From positions 1 through 64,000 of the forward strand of contig NZ_JQKI01000025.1 of assembly GCF_000745965.1 (NCBI RefSeq): a stretch of DNA of 64,000 bases, in the 5' to 3' direction. The DNA comes from Edaphobacter aggregans DSM 19364 (GTDB lineage: Bacteria; Acidobacteriota; Terriglobia; Terriglobales; Acidobacteriaceae). The stretch's first letter is position 1. Every line of letters begins with the position of its first letter. The notes beneath the pieces were generated by a model. The model saw only the letters and a list, made by a program, of their open reading frames with translations, ran no database searches and was not told where the DNA came from. Below, one piece after another: positions 45,395-55,800 of this stretch. The position numbers and the translations under genes were made by a program.

Positions 45395-45754
45395 ATGAAC
45401 AAGGAAACCGTAGAAGGAAAATTCGATCAGGCCGCAGGCGCTGTGAAGCAGAAAGTCGGCGAGACCCTCGGCAATCAGAATCTCGCGAACTCCGGAGCCG
45501 CCGATCAGGTCAAAGGCGCGGCGAAAGAGACGTGGGGCGAAGCAAAAGATGTAGCCGCCGAGCGCCGTGATGACGCAGCCGTGCGGACCAACGATGCAGT
45601 TGCCCAGACAAATGTCGAGCGCGAGAGCTTGGCACAGCGTACCGAGGACGCAGCCCATAGTCTTCGCGAGAAGCTTGTGGAAGGCGCGCAGAGCGCAAAG
45701 ACTCGCATCAATGAAAAGCTCGGCGAGATAAAGGAACGATACAACCGGGCATAG
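45395..45754 (+). CDS. CsbD-like stress protein
   Basis: 119 residues starting MNKETVEGKFDQAAGAVKQK, with the CsbD signature GKFDQ(A)AG..K.K.GE.lG and DQVKGAAKETWGEAKD. A long charged helical extension (RRDDAAVRTNDAVAQTNVE to the end) exceeds the normal about 60-residue family length. The protein is very hydrophilic and probably induced by general stress. A terminator hairpin follows. Confidence 0.88.
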   Translation: MNKETVEGKFDQAAGAVKQKVGETLGNQNLANSGAADQVKGAAKETWGEAKDVAAERRDDAAVRTNDAVAQTNVERESLAQRTEDAAHSLREKLVEGAQSAKTRINEKLGEIKERYNRA

Positions 45755-45778
45755 TCCTCCGCTACACTTCCTCTCAGG

Positions 45779-45807
45779 CCCGCCAAGGATGGCGGGTCGT
45801 TTCTTTT
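45779..45807. terminator. Terminator shared by convergent CsbD and UbiA genes
   Basis: Stem CCCGCC / GGCGGG with loop AAGGAT is followed on the plus strand by GTCGTTTCTTTT. It fits the end of the CsbD gene, and its tail overlaps the stop of the convergent prenyltransferase gene. Confidence 0.7.
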
Positions 45808-46672
45808 ATCTGCGCAGCAGAACATCCGCCGTAACGAAGCCAAAGAAGACGACCGAGATGACGCCGTTCAGCGTGAAGAACGCTGCATTCATCCGCCGCA
45901 GATCGTTGGGCGAAACAATCAGGTGTTCGTAGAGAAGCAGCAGGGCCACGACAGCGATCCCCAGCGCCGCAAGCTTACCGAGCCCAAACAGCGCCACCAG
46001 CCAGCACAGCGTCGCAAGCATCGCGAGATGCATCAGGCGCGCAATCCAGAACGCCGCTTCACGGCCAAATGCCTGAGGTATGCTGTTCAACCCCGCGCTA
46101 CGATCATGCTCGAAGTCCTGACAGGCATAGAGGACGTCGAAGCCGCCGACCCACAGCAGCACGGCAAGCGTCAGAACGACGATTCGCGGCTCGAGAGAGC
46201 CGCGAACTGCGATCCACGCCGCCGAGGGAGCGATCCCCAGCGCCAGACCCAGCACCAGGTGCGACCATCGCGTCACACGCTTCATGTAGCTGTATGCGAG
46301 GACCACCGCAAGCGCAATCGGAGCAAGGAAAAGAGTCAGCCGGTTAAGCATCGCCGCACCCAGAAGAAACACGGCCGCCGAGAGCAGCACAAAACCCGCG
46401 ACAAAGCGGTTCGTCAGCGCACCGGCGGGCAAAGCTCGCATGGCCGTGCGCGGGTTTGCCGAATCCAGCTTCGCATCGACTAGACGGTTAAAAGCCATCG
46501 CTGCCGAACGCGCCGCTACCATGCAGACGATGATCCAACCCAGCACACGCAGCGACGGCCATGCTCCGGCCGCAAGCACTGCCCCTGTCAGCGCAAAGGG
46601 CAGCGCAAAGATGGAGTGCTCCCACTTGATCATCTCAAGCGTAACGGCGGTACTCTTCCACAACGAACTCAT
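45806..46672 (-). CDS. UbiA-family prenyltransferase (menaquinone or ubiquinone type)
   Basis: 288 residues with about eight membrane helices and both Asp-rich motifs: NRLVDAKLDSANPRT (first, NxxxDxxxD) and DFEHDRSAGLNSIPQAFG (second, DxxxD). It attaches a polyprenyl chain to an aromatic acid. The strong resemblance to the UbiA/MqnP group plus the acidobacterial setting favours the futalosine menaquinone route, but no other mqn gene is nearby, so ubiquinone-type activity is not excluded. Confidence 0.9.
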   Translation of the reverse strand: MSSLWKSTAVTLEMIKWEHSIFALPFALTGAVLAAGAWPSLRVLGWIIVCMVAARSAAMAFNRLVDAKLDSANPRTAMRALPAGALTNRFVAGFVLLSAAVFLLGAAMLNRLTLFLAPIALAVVLAYSYMKRVTRWSHLVLGLALGIAPSAAWIAVRGSLEPRIVVLTLAVLLWVGGFDVLYACQDFEHDRSAGLNSIPQAFGREAAFWIARLMHLAMLATLCWLVALFGLGKLAALGIAVVALLLLYEHLIVSPNDLRRMNAAFFTLNGVISVVFFGFVTADVLLRR

Positions 46673-46719
46673 ACCTTTATCCTAAAAGAGTTCGGCGGAT
46701 GATTGTTCCATGACGGCGG

Positions 46720-47502
46720 TTACTTCTCCTGCGGTGAGCCCGCCACTTGCAGATTATTGATGACCTTGAAGACGCCGGGGACGCCGTTCGCTCGAATGTT
46801 TGCGACGTCCTTATCCGCTTGGTTATCAACCACTCCGGATAGCGTCACGTTTCCGTTGACAACGGTGATTCTGATGGGCTTCGCTGGGTCAATGGCATAC
46901 TTGTTCAGCTGCGGCGCACCGTAGACAGCCCGTGCCGTAGCCAGACGGATGCGATCGTCCATTGGCGAAACCGGAGCGACTTCGATGTTATCCACCACGT
47001 CCTTCACGCCCGGATAGTTCGAGACGAGGCTGACTGCGGAGTCTTTGTCGGTCGGCCCATAGGCCACGCCACCCAGCGTCACAACGCCGTTCTGTACGCC
47101 GATCGTGAAGGCGTTGAAGGCCGTTGTGCCGTAGCCTACTCGGTCATAGGTCAGCTTCTCCGCCAGCTTGTTGCGTAACGTCACATCGTCTATTGTTGGC
47201 CCACCCACTTCGATCAGATTCTCTACGCCCTTCACGTTTTTGCGGTGATGCGCCTTTTTGTCGGCCTCTTCTTTATCAGCGTACAAGTCCACGGTTCCCG
47301 TCAACAAGACCACACCATTGTGTAGGGCCACTTTCACATCCTTGAACTTTTTGTTGTCGAGGGCTTTAGCTACATCAGCCTGAATCTGTGAGTCCTGCGA
47401 ATTCTCCGCCGCCGTCTGTGCTGTCGTGCGTGCCCACGCGGACAGGAGCACCTGCATCACCAGTGCCAAGGCAACAGACCTTCCGATCTTCCTTGCGATC
47501 AT
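46720..47502 (-). CDS. Exported protein with three BON domains
   Basis: The ATG at 47502 has a GGAGGAGGG ribosome site; the signal peptide is SVALALVMQVLLSAWA. About 260 residues carry three BON (OsmY-like) repeats: IQADVAKALDN..VKVALHNGVVLLTGTVD, NKLAEKLTYDRVGYG..IGVQNGVVTLGGVA and ATARAVYGAP..RITVVNGNVTLSGVVD. Members sit in the periplasm and bind membranes during osmotic or other stress. The gene stands between UbiA and the large envelope operon. Confidence 0.88.
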   Translation of the reverse strand: MIARKIGRSVALALVMQVLLSAWARTTAQTAAENSQDSQIQADVAKALDNKKFKDVKVALHNGVVLLTGTVDLYADKEEADKKAHHRKNVKGVENLIEVGGPTIDDVTLRNKLAEKLTYDRVGYGTTAFNAFTIGVQNGVVTLGGVAYGPTDKDSAVSLVSNYPGVKDVVDNIEVAPVSPMDDRIRLATARAVYGAPQLNKYAIDPAKPIRITVVNGNVTLSGVVDNQADKDVANIRANGVPGVFKVINNLQVAGSPQEK

Positions 47503-47595
47503 AACCCTCCTCCAGAAATCAATCGACCGGCGCCGTTCGGCCCTGGTCTGCAATCGTTTCTATAGCATACAGATGCAGTTACGCCCTGAAAGTCG

Positions 47596-50500
47596 TTAGC
47601 GATATCGCCGGCGCAGCTTATACACGATGCTGAAGACACCGGACTCATCCCGCGTCACCACGATGGAGGAGTTGTATGTGAGATCGTACTGCACCTGGAT
47701 GAGTTGCTGCGCCGTCGTGTTTACATTGGTCGCAAAGGTCGCGGTCACCTGTTTGGAGATCTGCTCCTGAATCGTAATTCGCGCCGAAGAATTGCCGAGT
47801 GTACCCACGAAGGCAGGATCGATCTTGACGCTTCCCACGCCGAACAGCTTTTCCACGCGCGAGCTGACGGTGGCATTGAGCGCCCCACCCAGAAGTGCGC
47901 TCGTCGTTGGATCGGTGCCGGCCTGGAGCTGGCGCTCCTGGTAGATCTGCGCCTCCTCCTGGGTTCGCCCCAGCGCCAGCAAGGCGAAGACGTCAGCCTC
48001 ACTCAGCGGAGGCTCGGAGCGATACGTTGGCTTCAAGTTGCTTGCCGTGCCATGGAGTCCAACCGTAACTTCATAGTTCTCGACCTGTGCGTTTGCATCG
48101 ATATCGATCGTCGGATCGATGCGAACAGGATTGGTGAAATAAATATCGCCGCGCTGCAGCTGATATTTCGTGTTTGCAAAGGTGGCACTGCCTTCCGTGA
48201 TCTGGATGCGTCCGAGAATTGAGGGCACAGCCACCGTTCCGCGGATATTCAGGTCGACCGATCCCGCGAGCTTTGCATAGGAGTTCTGAAAGTCGAGCTG
48301 CGGCGAGCTCGTTATACGGACATCGAGGTGGACTTTGTTGGAGGGCGCATTTGGATCGGGCGGCGCGCTGACCATACTACCGGCGCCGGCAAACGCCGCA
48401 AAGTCGACATCCTGTCCTACACCGAATCGCGTAATCAGGATGTTGCCGCTCAAGACCGTGCTCGATGCCGTTCCCTGCAGCTTCAGATTGGCGTTTGCCG
48501 TTGCACTCAGGCCGTACATGCGAACTCGGACGGCATCGCCGGTCGCGGTCAGGTCGGCATAGAAGCCGTTGCGGAAACGCAACGAGCCTCCGATCTTCAG
48601 CTCGCCTCCGCCTGTCCTTGCGCTCAAACTCTGCACCTGCAACCGGTCGTCCGTAAAAATCAGCGTTCCGTTTAGATCACTCAACCCATTGGGAACACCT
48701 TCCAACGCAAGGTTCACATGATCGAACTGCACCTTGCCGCTAAGCGTGGGATTCATCACCCGCCCACCTGCAGCGGCCGCGAACTCCACCTTGCCACTCG
48801 AGATGATGTCTGGATCAAAGGTGTGCAGCAGGACCATGCTCACGCTTCCGGCACCCTTTACATCGAGCTTTCCTCCCTTCGGGTCCGTTGCACCAAACAG
48901 TTGTGCGGTTCCGGAAAAACGCGCATCCGTATCCTGACCGGTGATGTGCACCTGCTCAAGCGTTGCAAGGCCATCACGCAGGCTCACGCGCAGGGGCTCA
49001 GCTGCCTTCAGCTCAACTCCCTGTAGCCTTACGACCACGTTGTTTAGCTCGGCCGCTCCGCTCAGGTCTCTTGGAGTCCTAAGCGGCCCGCTCACCGTTG
49101 CCGTTCCGCTGATCGAGGACTGCGCCTTGATGTTTCCCGATCCGAACAGACCCAAGGGGCCATTCACATCGAAGTCAGTCACTGTCAGCCTGGCTTGCGT
49201 CTGATAGCTGTCCACGAGCTGCGTCTGGCCTTGCAGGTTCAGCTTTGCACCCATTGCCGTCGCATTCGCGATGACGAACAAGGTCTTGCCTTCGCTATGC
49301 ACTTCGGCCGTTGCATCTCCGACCGGCTGGTTCGCGTAGGTCGCGTTCTGGAGCCGCAGACTGGCCCGTAATCCTGGCTCGAACGCCGTGCCGTTTGCAT
49401 CGGCCACCAGCGTCAACCGGCCATCGGCACTCACGCCACTCTTTTTAATCGTCTCGAACTTCGCCAGAGCAAGGTCGTTTCCTTCTACGTGTCCATGAAA
49501 GCGCTTAGTTCCGAGATCATAGCCTCCGCTTCCGGCGATCTGCATGCCATCGAGCCGCAGCAACACATGGGAAGCCTCGATGTTCTTCCCCTGCGCTGTG
49601 ATGTCGGCAGCAATCGACTCATAGGATTCGCCGTATGCGGCCCCGTTTGCCAGCGAAACCTGCCCACCGCCGTTCATATTGCCAATGGTCCCGATAACGT
49701 GCGCATTCGTCGCGATGGTTCCTGTCACTGGAATCTTCTGCTGTTGGCCAGCAATCTCGAGCAGGTCCGAGACCTGCGCATTGGCCAACTGAAGGCGTGC
49801 GTTGATTTCCATTCCCTCATCCCATACATATGTGACCACGCCGCGCCGTGAGACCTCGCGCCGTGGCCTCAATGTTCCGGATGCATTTAGCACCGCCGTT
49901 TCACGATGGACGGTAGCGCTCGCCACCGCCACGCCGGTGCTTGGTGAATACTCCGCATCGGCCACCAGCGAGTCGATGAGTGCGTCCGTTGATCCCATTA
50001 CGAATTCTAGGTTGGCCGCCTGAACACGTCCTTTCACATCCAGATCGTGGGCAGCGCCGCGAGCTGTTCCCGTGAAGTGCAGCGCGCCGTGCAGCTTCAG
50101 CGGAATTGCCGCACTTCCCCTCTTGCCGCCATCCTCAAGCCCGAGGGTGGTCAGCAGCTGGTTATATTCGCCAAGGTCGCGCACTGTCAGGTCCACGTGC
50201 AATGCAGTCAGCGGGTCTCCCAGGTTGACCCCGAGAATGCCTGAGGCTTCAAGCGTCGACTCGAGCGTCTGCACCGCCAGCTGCTGAACACGAACCGTCT
50301 CGTCTTTGCCCGTGTAGTGCGCTACAACACGTCCTGTCACTGGCACGTTTGACGGTACTCCCTTGCGGCGAACACCGGTCGGCGCAAGAGTCAGATTACC
50401 GTCGACCTCTACCGTATCGGCAACGTCCTTCGCTGCCCCTCCCCACTCCACCTTCACCGGGCCGCTCACCGCCGTGTCGAAACCAAGATCGCCGTAGTGC

Positions 50501-52053
50501 TCCGCGGTCACATCTATGATCGTTCGAAGAGGAACCGTCGTCAGGGTGGCGTTGAGATAAGCGTGGGACGGCTTCACCTCAGGAACTCGGGACACCGGTG
50601 GCTTCGCGTTAACTGACTTTGCCGTAGTGTTCGCAGTTTCTGCTGCGGCCTTCGCCGTCGGCGACGTTGTCGCACTCGCCGGTGCCGATCCCAGCCAGCT
50701 CTCAATGCGTAGATTGGCCTCTGCCTTTCCTCCACCCGGCAGGTTGCCAACCATATTCGTCAAAGACAGCTCTGCCGGCGTCATGCGAATCTCAGCTCCA
50801 CCGTCGATGTCATGCAAAGTCACATACTGGTTGCGATATCCAACTCCACGTGCCTTGGCCGAACCGACGATCACAAATGCGGCCGGACACGCAGGCTCCA
50901 GAACGGTTGGCGCCTTTGCTTCCTTTTCCTCGGATCGAGGATGAATGTGCCGCCAGAAGGGCGGCTTCTTCTCCGCCTGCGGAGTTGTCTCCAGACAGTT
51001 GCGCCCACGCAGGTCGAGGTTCACCATGCCGGTCTTCAGGCTGTCGACGCCGGTCATCACAGCAATCTGACTCAGCTCAAGCGAACCGGTCGCCTTTGCG
51101 CTCCATTCCGGTCTTGCAAAGTGGTTCAGCGTGCCCGAGGCCTCCAATCGCGAGGCTTTGCCTGTGCGCAGGGTCAGACGATTCAGGTCGGCCTCGTCCC
51201 GCCCCACCTCCACCTCAAGATGCAGCGACGAGTGCGCCTCAGGCTCCTTCGCAAGGCGCGTGCGCAGATCGTTCAGATCGATCGTGGCTCCATAACGGTC
51301 AGTGTGAAAGGTGTAATGGACCTCCGCGTTGAGATCGCGTGCAGCCAGATCAAACGGAATCGCACGGTCATTAATCAACGCGACGCCATTCACTAGTTCC
51401 ACCCGGCGCGCCTTCAGATCGAGCAGCGTATCCGTCAATGGCGTCTTGCTCGTGCGGGGATGCTTCGGCACCGGCTGGTTTGTGTGGCCGTCTTTATCGA
51501 CGATCAGATGAAACTGCGGATGCTCCACCCGCAGATAACTCAGTGCGATGTGGGAGATCAAACCCTTTCCCGCCATACGCGAGAAGAAGTTGAGAATCTT
51601 GACCCTGACCAGAATTCGATCGACCGACAGATACGGCATTTCCTCTGGACCTTCGAGTCCGTGAATCACCACGCCGTCAGCTTCAACGGCCAAATGCCAA
51701 AGATCGAACTGAATCCGCTTCAGCTCGACCCTTCCGCCGGTGGCGTCACCCAGCACGCGCACAACCTGAGCCCCTACGCGGCGCTCGAAATCGGGCGTCG
51801 TCGTATACCATGCAAAGGCTCCGACGAGGACGAGCAACAGAACGAGAATGCCGCCGAGCGTCCATAACGTGCCACGCGTGATACGCGCCGCGATCGAGCG
51901 CTTCACCTCCACCAGCTTGTGCTCGATTTGCTCCTTCGTCTCCTCGAGCTTCTCCTCAAGCTGGTGGCGCTTCTCTTCGATCCGCTGTTCGAGCCTGTGC
52001 CGGTCGCGTCCTGGAGGCTGAGGGAGTTGCGGAGGCTTCTGCTGATCGCTCAC
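47596..52053 (-). CDS. TamB-like translocation/assembly protein (DUF490), 1485 residues
   Basis: A GTG start overlaps the stop of the SurA-like gene (GTGA). Unlike classical TamB, a Pro-rich and coiled-coil cytosolic head (residues about 1-58, RIEEKRHQLEEKLEETKEQI) precedes the single membrane helix (GTLWTLGGILVLLLVLVGAFA). The rest is a long beta-taco of AsmA/TamB repeats with a Pro-rich insertion near residue 450. The C-terminal TamB domain ends QIQYDLTYNSSIVV..VYKLRRRYR. It would bridge the inner membrane to its outer-membrane partner, the BamA/TamA-like protein of the same operon. Confidence 0.88.
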   Translation of the reverse strand: MSDQQKPPQLPQPPGRDRHRLEQRIEEKRHQLEEKLEETKEQIEHKLVEVKRSIAARITRGTLWTLGGILVLLLVLVGAFAWYTTTPDFERRVGAQVVRVLGDATGGRVELKRIQFDLWHLAVEADGVVIHGLEGPEEMPYLSVDRILVRVKILNFFSRMAGKGLISHIALSYLRVEHPQFHLIVDKDGHTNQPVPKHPRTSKTPLTDTLLDLKARRVELVNGVALINDRAIPFDLAARDLNAEVHYTFHTDRYGATIDLNDLRTRLAKEPEAHSSLHLEVEVGRDEADLNRLTLRTGKASRLEASGTLNHFARPEWSAKATGSLELSQIAVMTGVDSLKTGMVNLDLRGRNCLETTPQAEKKPPFWRHIHPRSEEKEAKAPTVLEPACPAAFVIVGSAKARGVGYRNQYVTLHDIDGGAEIRMTPAELSLTNMVGNLPGGGKAEANLRIESWLGSAPASATTSPTAKAAAETANTTAKSVNAKPPVSRVPEVKPSHAYLNATLTTVPLRTIIDVTAEHYGDLGFDTAVSGPVKVEWGGAAKDVADTVEVDGNLTLAPTGVRRKGVPSNVPVTGRVVAHYTGKDETVRVQQLAVQTLESTLEASGILGVNLGDPLTALHVDLTVRDLGEYNQLLTTLGLEDGGKRGSAAIPLKLHGALHFTGTARGAAHDLDVKGRVQAANLEFVMGSTDALIDSLVADAEYSPSTGVAVASATVHRETAVLNASGTLRPRREVSRRGVVTYVWDEGMEINARLQLANAQVSDLLEIAGQQQKIPVTGTIATNAHVIGTIGNMNGGGQVSLANGAAYGESYESIAADITAQGKNIEASHVLLRLDGMQIAGSGGYDLGTKRFHGHVEGNDLALAKFETIKKSGVSADGRLTLVADANGTAFEPGLRASLRLQNATYANQPVGDATAEVHSEGKTLFVIANATAMGAKLNLQGQTQLVDSYQTQARLTVTDFDVNGPLGLFGSGNIKAQSSISGTATVSGPLRTPRDLSGAAELNNVVVRLQGVELKAAEPLRVSLRDGLATLEQVHITGQDTDARFSGTAQLFGATDPKGGKLDVKGAGSVSMVLLHTFDPDIISSGKVEFAAAAGGRVMNPTLSGKVQFDHVNLALEGVPNGLSDLNGTLIFTDDRLQVQSLSARTGGGELKIGGSLRFRNGFYADLTATGDAVRVRMYGLSATANANLKLQGTASSTVLSGNILITRFGVGQDVDFAAFAGAGSMVSAPPDPNAPSNKVHLDVRITSSPQLDFQNSYAKLAGSVDLNIRGTVAVPSILGRIQITEGSATFANTKYQLQRGDIYFTNPVRIDPTIDIDANAQVENYEVTVGLHGTASNLKPTYRSEPPLSEADVFALLALGRTQEEAQIYQERQLQAGTDPTTSALLGGALNATVSSRVEKLFGVGSVKIDPAFVGTLGNSSARITIQEQISKQVTATFATNVNTTAQQLIQVQYDLTYNSSIVVTRDESGVFSIVYKLRRRYR

Positions 52054-52847
52054 GGAGCCACCTCACCCGGCTTCATCACCCAGACACTGCCCTGCGCACG
52101 CAACGACTTCAGCCAATCGCGCATCAGGTTCCCCACCTGCTGTTGCAGCAGCACCTCCTCGATACGAGGTGAAATCGAATCAAGCTTGGGCGGAGTGACA
52201 TGTTGTCTTGCATACTCCGGCAACATCGTCTTCTCGTAATAATCCTTGATCTCGTCATTCGTGATCCGGATACCACTGCGGAAGCGCACCTCAATCAGCC
52301 GCAGCAGTTTCATCCTCTTCCGCCACCGCTGTCGGAACTCGCTAACCGTGAACCCGTTGTCGCCGAGAAACTTTGCCCAGCCGGCGTCCGTCTCGCAGTG
52401 GTACTCCCTGCAGGCGGGGATGTCGTTCCGTAACGTTTGCAACTGCTTATCGAGTTCCTGGTCGCTGACCGCCGTCTCTGCGGGTTCAAGCTCGGCCTGC
52501 TGCTGAATCAGCGTTCGGTCAATCAGCCGCTGCACGGCTCGGTCGCGGGAAAACTCGTTCGCTGAACCGCGATAGGGCTGGATCTTCTCGAACCTGCGCT
52601 CCTCATCGACGTCGCTCTCGAGAACTACGTCGCCGTTCACCACGGCCACGACACCATCAATTACAGTCCCCTGTTCCTCTACGGCGGGGACGGCCGCTCC
52701 CGCCTGGAGCGGGGACGAAGCAGATGGCGGCGCGGGCACTGGAGCCGCGGGCTGCTGTCCCTTTGCTGCCACCGTAGCAGCCAGGGCCAACAGAGCGAGG
52801 CATCCCCGCGACCATCGCAACGCCGGATTGTGAGCCGATATCCGCAT
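52050..52847 (-). CDS. SurA-like periplasmic chaperone without a PPIase domain
   Basis: 265 residues with a signal peptide (WSRGCLALLALAATVAAKGQ). The region VIDGVVAVVNGDVVLESDVD matches the SurA_N motif, followed by RAVQRLIDRTLIQQQAELE and helical DEIKDYYEKTMLPEYAR. The parvulin PPIase domain expected after SurA_N is absent. It lies between the Omp85-like and TamB-like genes with 2 to 4 bp spacing or overlap, so it is probably the dedicated chaperone of this outer-membrane assembly system. Confidence 0.82.
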   Translation of the reverse strand: MRISAHNPALRWSRGCLALLALAATVAAKGQQPAAPVPAPPSASSPLQAGAAVPAVEEQGTVIDGVVAVVNGDVVLESDVDEERRFEKIQPYRGSANEFSRDRAVQRLIDRTLIQQQAELEPAETAVSDQELDKQLQTLRNDIPACREYHCETDAGWAKFLGDNGFTVSEFRQRWRKRMKLLRLIEVRFRSGIRITNDEIKDYYEKTMLPEYARQHVTPPKLDSISPRIEEVLLQQQVGNLMRDWLKSLRAQGSVWVMKPGEVAP

Positions 52848-52849
52848 GC

Positions 52850-55800
52850 TCAGAAGCTCTGACCAATGCTGAAGAAGAAGTTGAAGTTGTGCCCCTCACC
52901 AACATAGGGAGGCTTACCGTTATAGTCCTGGATCACAGGATAGATCGGTGGATTCAGGTTATAGCTGAAGTCGAAGCGCACGGGCCCGACGGGCGTTCTG
53001 TAGCGCGCGCCGAGGCCCACCGCGTGAGAAAAATAGTTGAAGTTGCAAGTGCCGATTGTCACACCCACGACCTCGCGGCAGGTGTCGCGGTCCGGCTGAT
53101 GAAAGCGCAGAAAGCTCGGGAACATGTCTTCGGGATTCTGAAACACGTTGCCCATATCGTGGAAGAGCACAAAGCTGACGCTGTCGCCCACGTAAGGCAG
53201 CGTAGGCGGCGGCATGCGCAGCTCGACCGTATTTACAAACGCTGCCGATCCTCCTACCGGATAGCCTGTCTGAAGATCGCGAGGGCCGGCACCATTGATT
53301 CCGAAACCCCGATGAGAGTTTGCGCCGCCGGCATAGAGCCGCTCCGGCAGAGGGACCGCATTGCAGGTCGGATTGGTCGTCAGCAGATCGCCGACGCACA
53401 CCGCACTACCTGCGTTCGGATTGGTGCCTGACGCACGTTCATAGCCGATGCGCGTATTGCGCGCCAGCGTGTATCTGTGATGGAAAAGCTGATAGTACGT
53501 CGAATTTGTCCCATCCAGTCTCCAGAAGTCGGTCTCCGAACCGAACTTCGACGACGCCAGGAACCCCTGCAGCGAAAAATACATTCCCTTCGTTGCATTC
53601 AGAGGGCTCGGCTGGCGTGTGTCGTGAAACCACGTAACGCCTGGTCCGCCCACACGCACGGGCTGCGACAGCAGAGGAATCAGGTCTGGAGCGACGCGGA
53701 GGCTGTTCGGATCGACCTTCACACGCCGATACAGAAACTCGTAGATGAATGTGTTGGGCCTGCGCCACTTCTCCGTGACTCGAAAATCCTGCTGAAGCGT
53801 CGACGACGCAAAGGTCGTGATGTTCTGGATATTCGTGTACCCCCCCGAGAGCAGGCTCGAGAAGTTCTTCGAGCCGAAGAGGTGTGGGTTCTGGAATGTG
53901 AGGATAGCAATCTGCTCCAGCAAACCGTACGTAGTGTGCAGCGTCAGCGAGTCGTCCGTTCCGCGGAAGTTGATCCGCGACACATCGAGCGATACTCGCG
54001 GGCTCACGCTACCCCTACCCTCCGGCGAGTAGGCCCCTGGGTTCCCCGAGTTGGTCTGAATCGTCCCACCTGGATTTCCAGTTTGGGCTTCAAAGCCGAA
54101 GCCATAGGTTACGTTCCATCGCTTCGCCTCAGTGATCTGCACCAGCACGTTCTTGCGCGGCGCGTTGCCTGTCGGGTTCTGGACTGCTGTGAGGACCTCG
54201 TTGAACAACGCAAGGCCATACAACTTCCGCTGCGTCTCGAGGAGCGCCGTCTGGTCCAGCGGGTCGCCTGGATGCATCAGGATCTGGCTTTCGGCAATCT
54301 TGGGCCGGGTGAAGTCCAGGCCGGAGAGCAAGACGCGTTCCACAAAAACCTGCTGCCCTTCTGCCACTGCCAGGGTCACATCGGTCCGCGTAGGATCCGC
54401 CTCTTCCTTATGCAACTGGAGCTCTACCTTCACCTGATCGAAGCCATGGGCCAGGTAGTACGCAAGCACAGCATCGCGGTCCCCGGAGAGAGTCACCAGC
54501 GAAAACGGCTGACCCTGCTGCGCATTCATCAGAGACTTCACCTCCGCGAGGCGACTCGGGTTCACGCCCGCAAGCTCCACCGCGCCAAACTTCCTCTGCT
54601 GCCCCTCCACAATGTTGTAGACGATGGAGATCTCACCGACCTTCATTGGCTTGCCGCCCTCCTGGTCAATGTCTTTCACATCGGTCGTGATCGTCGCCTC
54701 ATCGAAGCCGTTGGCCCGATACAGCGCCTGAATGGAGCTGACGTCGCTGGCAACCAGTCCCGGACTGTAGCGTCCGCTGCGCTGGTAGGCGTCCGCCTTC
54801 TTCACCTGCATGCGCTCGCGCAGGATGTCGTCAGAGAAGTACTTGTTTCCTTTCAGGTCCACCGCGATCACCTTATGCTTGATGCCGCGGTCCACCGTAA
54901 AGACGACGCGCTCGTTCGGAGTATCCTGCCCGATCACCTTCACGTTGACCTGCGCATCGAAGTAACCCTGCTGCTTCACGAAGTCGCTGATGTTGTGCTT
55001 GCCCTCGTTGAGCAGGTCGTTGTCGATCGTTCCCTCCTCGAAGATCGGCACCAGCAGGTGCAGGCGCCTGCGAGACACTTTGACGCCCTCCACGAGCACC
55101 TTCACCTCCGGACCCTGGTTCACATGAAAGTGGTAGTCCAACTGCCGCCGCGATTCCACGTAGGTCTGTTTCTGCAGGCTGACGGTCGCCTCCAGCCGGT
55201 CCTGCTTTTGATACTGCGACCGCAGCTTGCTCAGCGCAGTGCTGGTCGTATCGCGCGTTACCTTGCTGCCCTGTTTCAGCTTGCCCTTCTTGCGGAACTG
55301 CTCCAACGTCATGCCCAGGTCAGGGCTCTCCACCGTCACCATGCCGATCCGTGCCTGGGGGCCGATGTCAATGTTATAGACAATGTTGATCTGGCTGTTC
55401 ACCTTATCGAGCGTCGTGCCTACATACACCTTGGATTCGTGGTAGCCCTGCTGTTTCAGCATCTCCTTGATACCCTCCGTTCCCGCGGGAATCGAGGTAT
55501 CAGTGTAGGCAGTGCCCGCGTTCAGCTTCGTCGCGTACGTCAAAAGAGACATGAGCCGGGCGCTCTTTACTCCAGTAATCGTCACCCGGCCGACGTAGTA
55601 ACGCGGCGTGCCGGCGAAGATCAGCGTCATCCCGTCCCCCTGGCGCACGCCGCGTACGGTGATATCGCGGTACCGTCCGCTGTCGAAGAGCCGACGCGTG
55701 CTCTCGCGTACCTTCTCCGGGTCCAGCGGCTCGCCCGCTTGCTGAGCGATCTCCCCGGGCAACATATCGCGTTCGTCGAAGGTCACGCCTTCAAATTCGA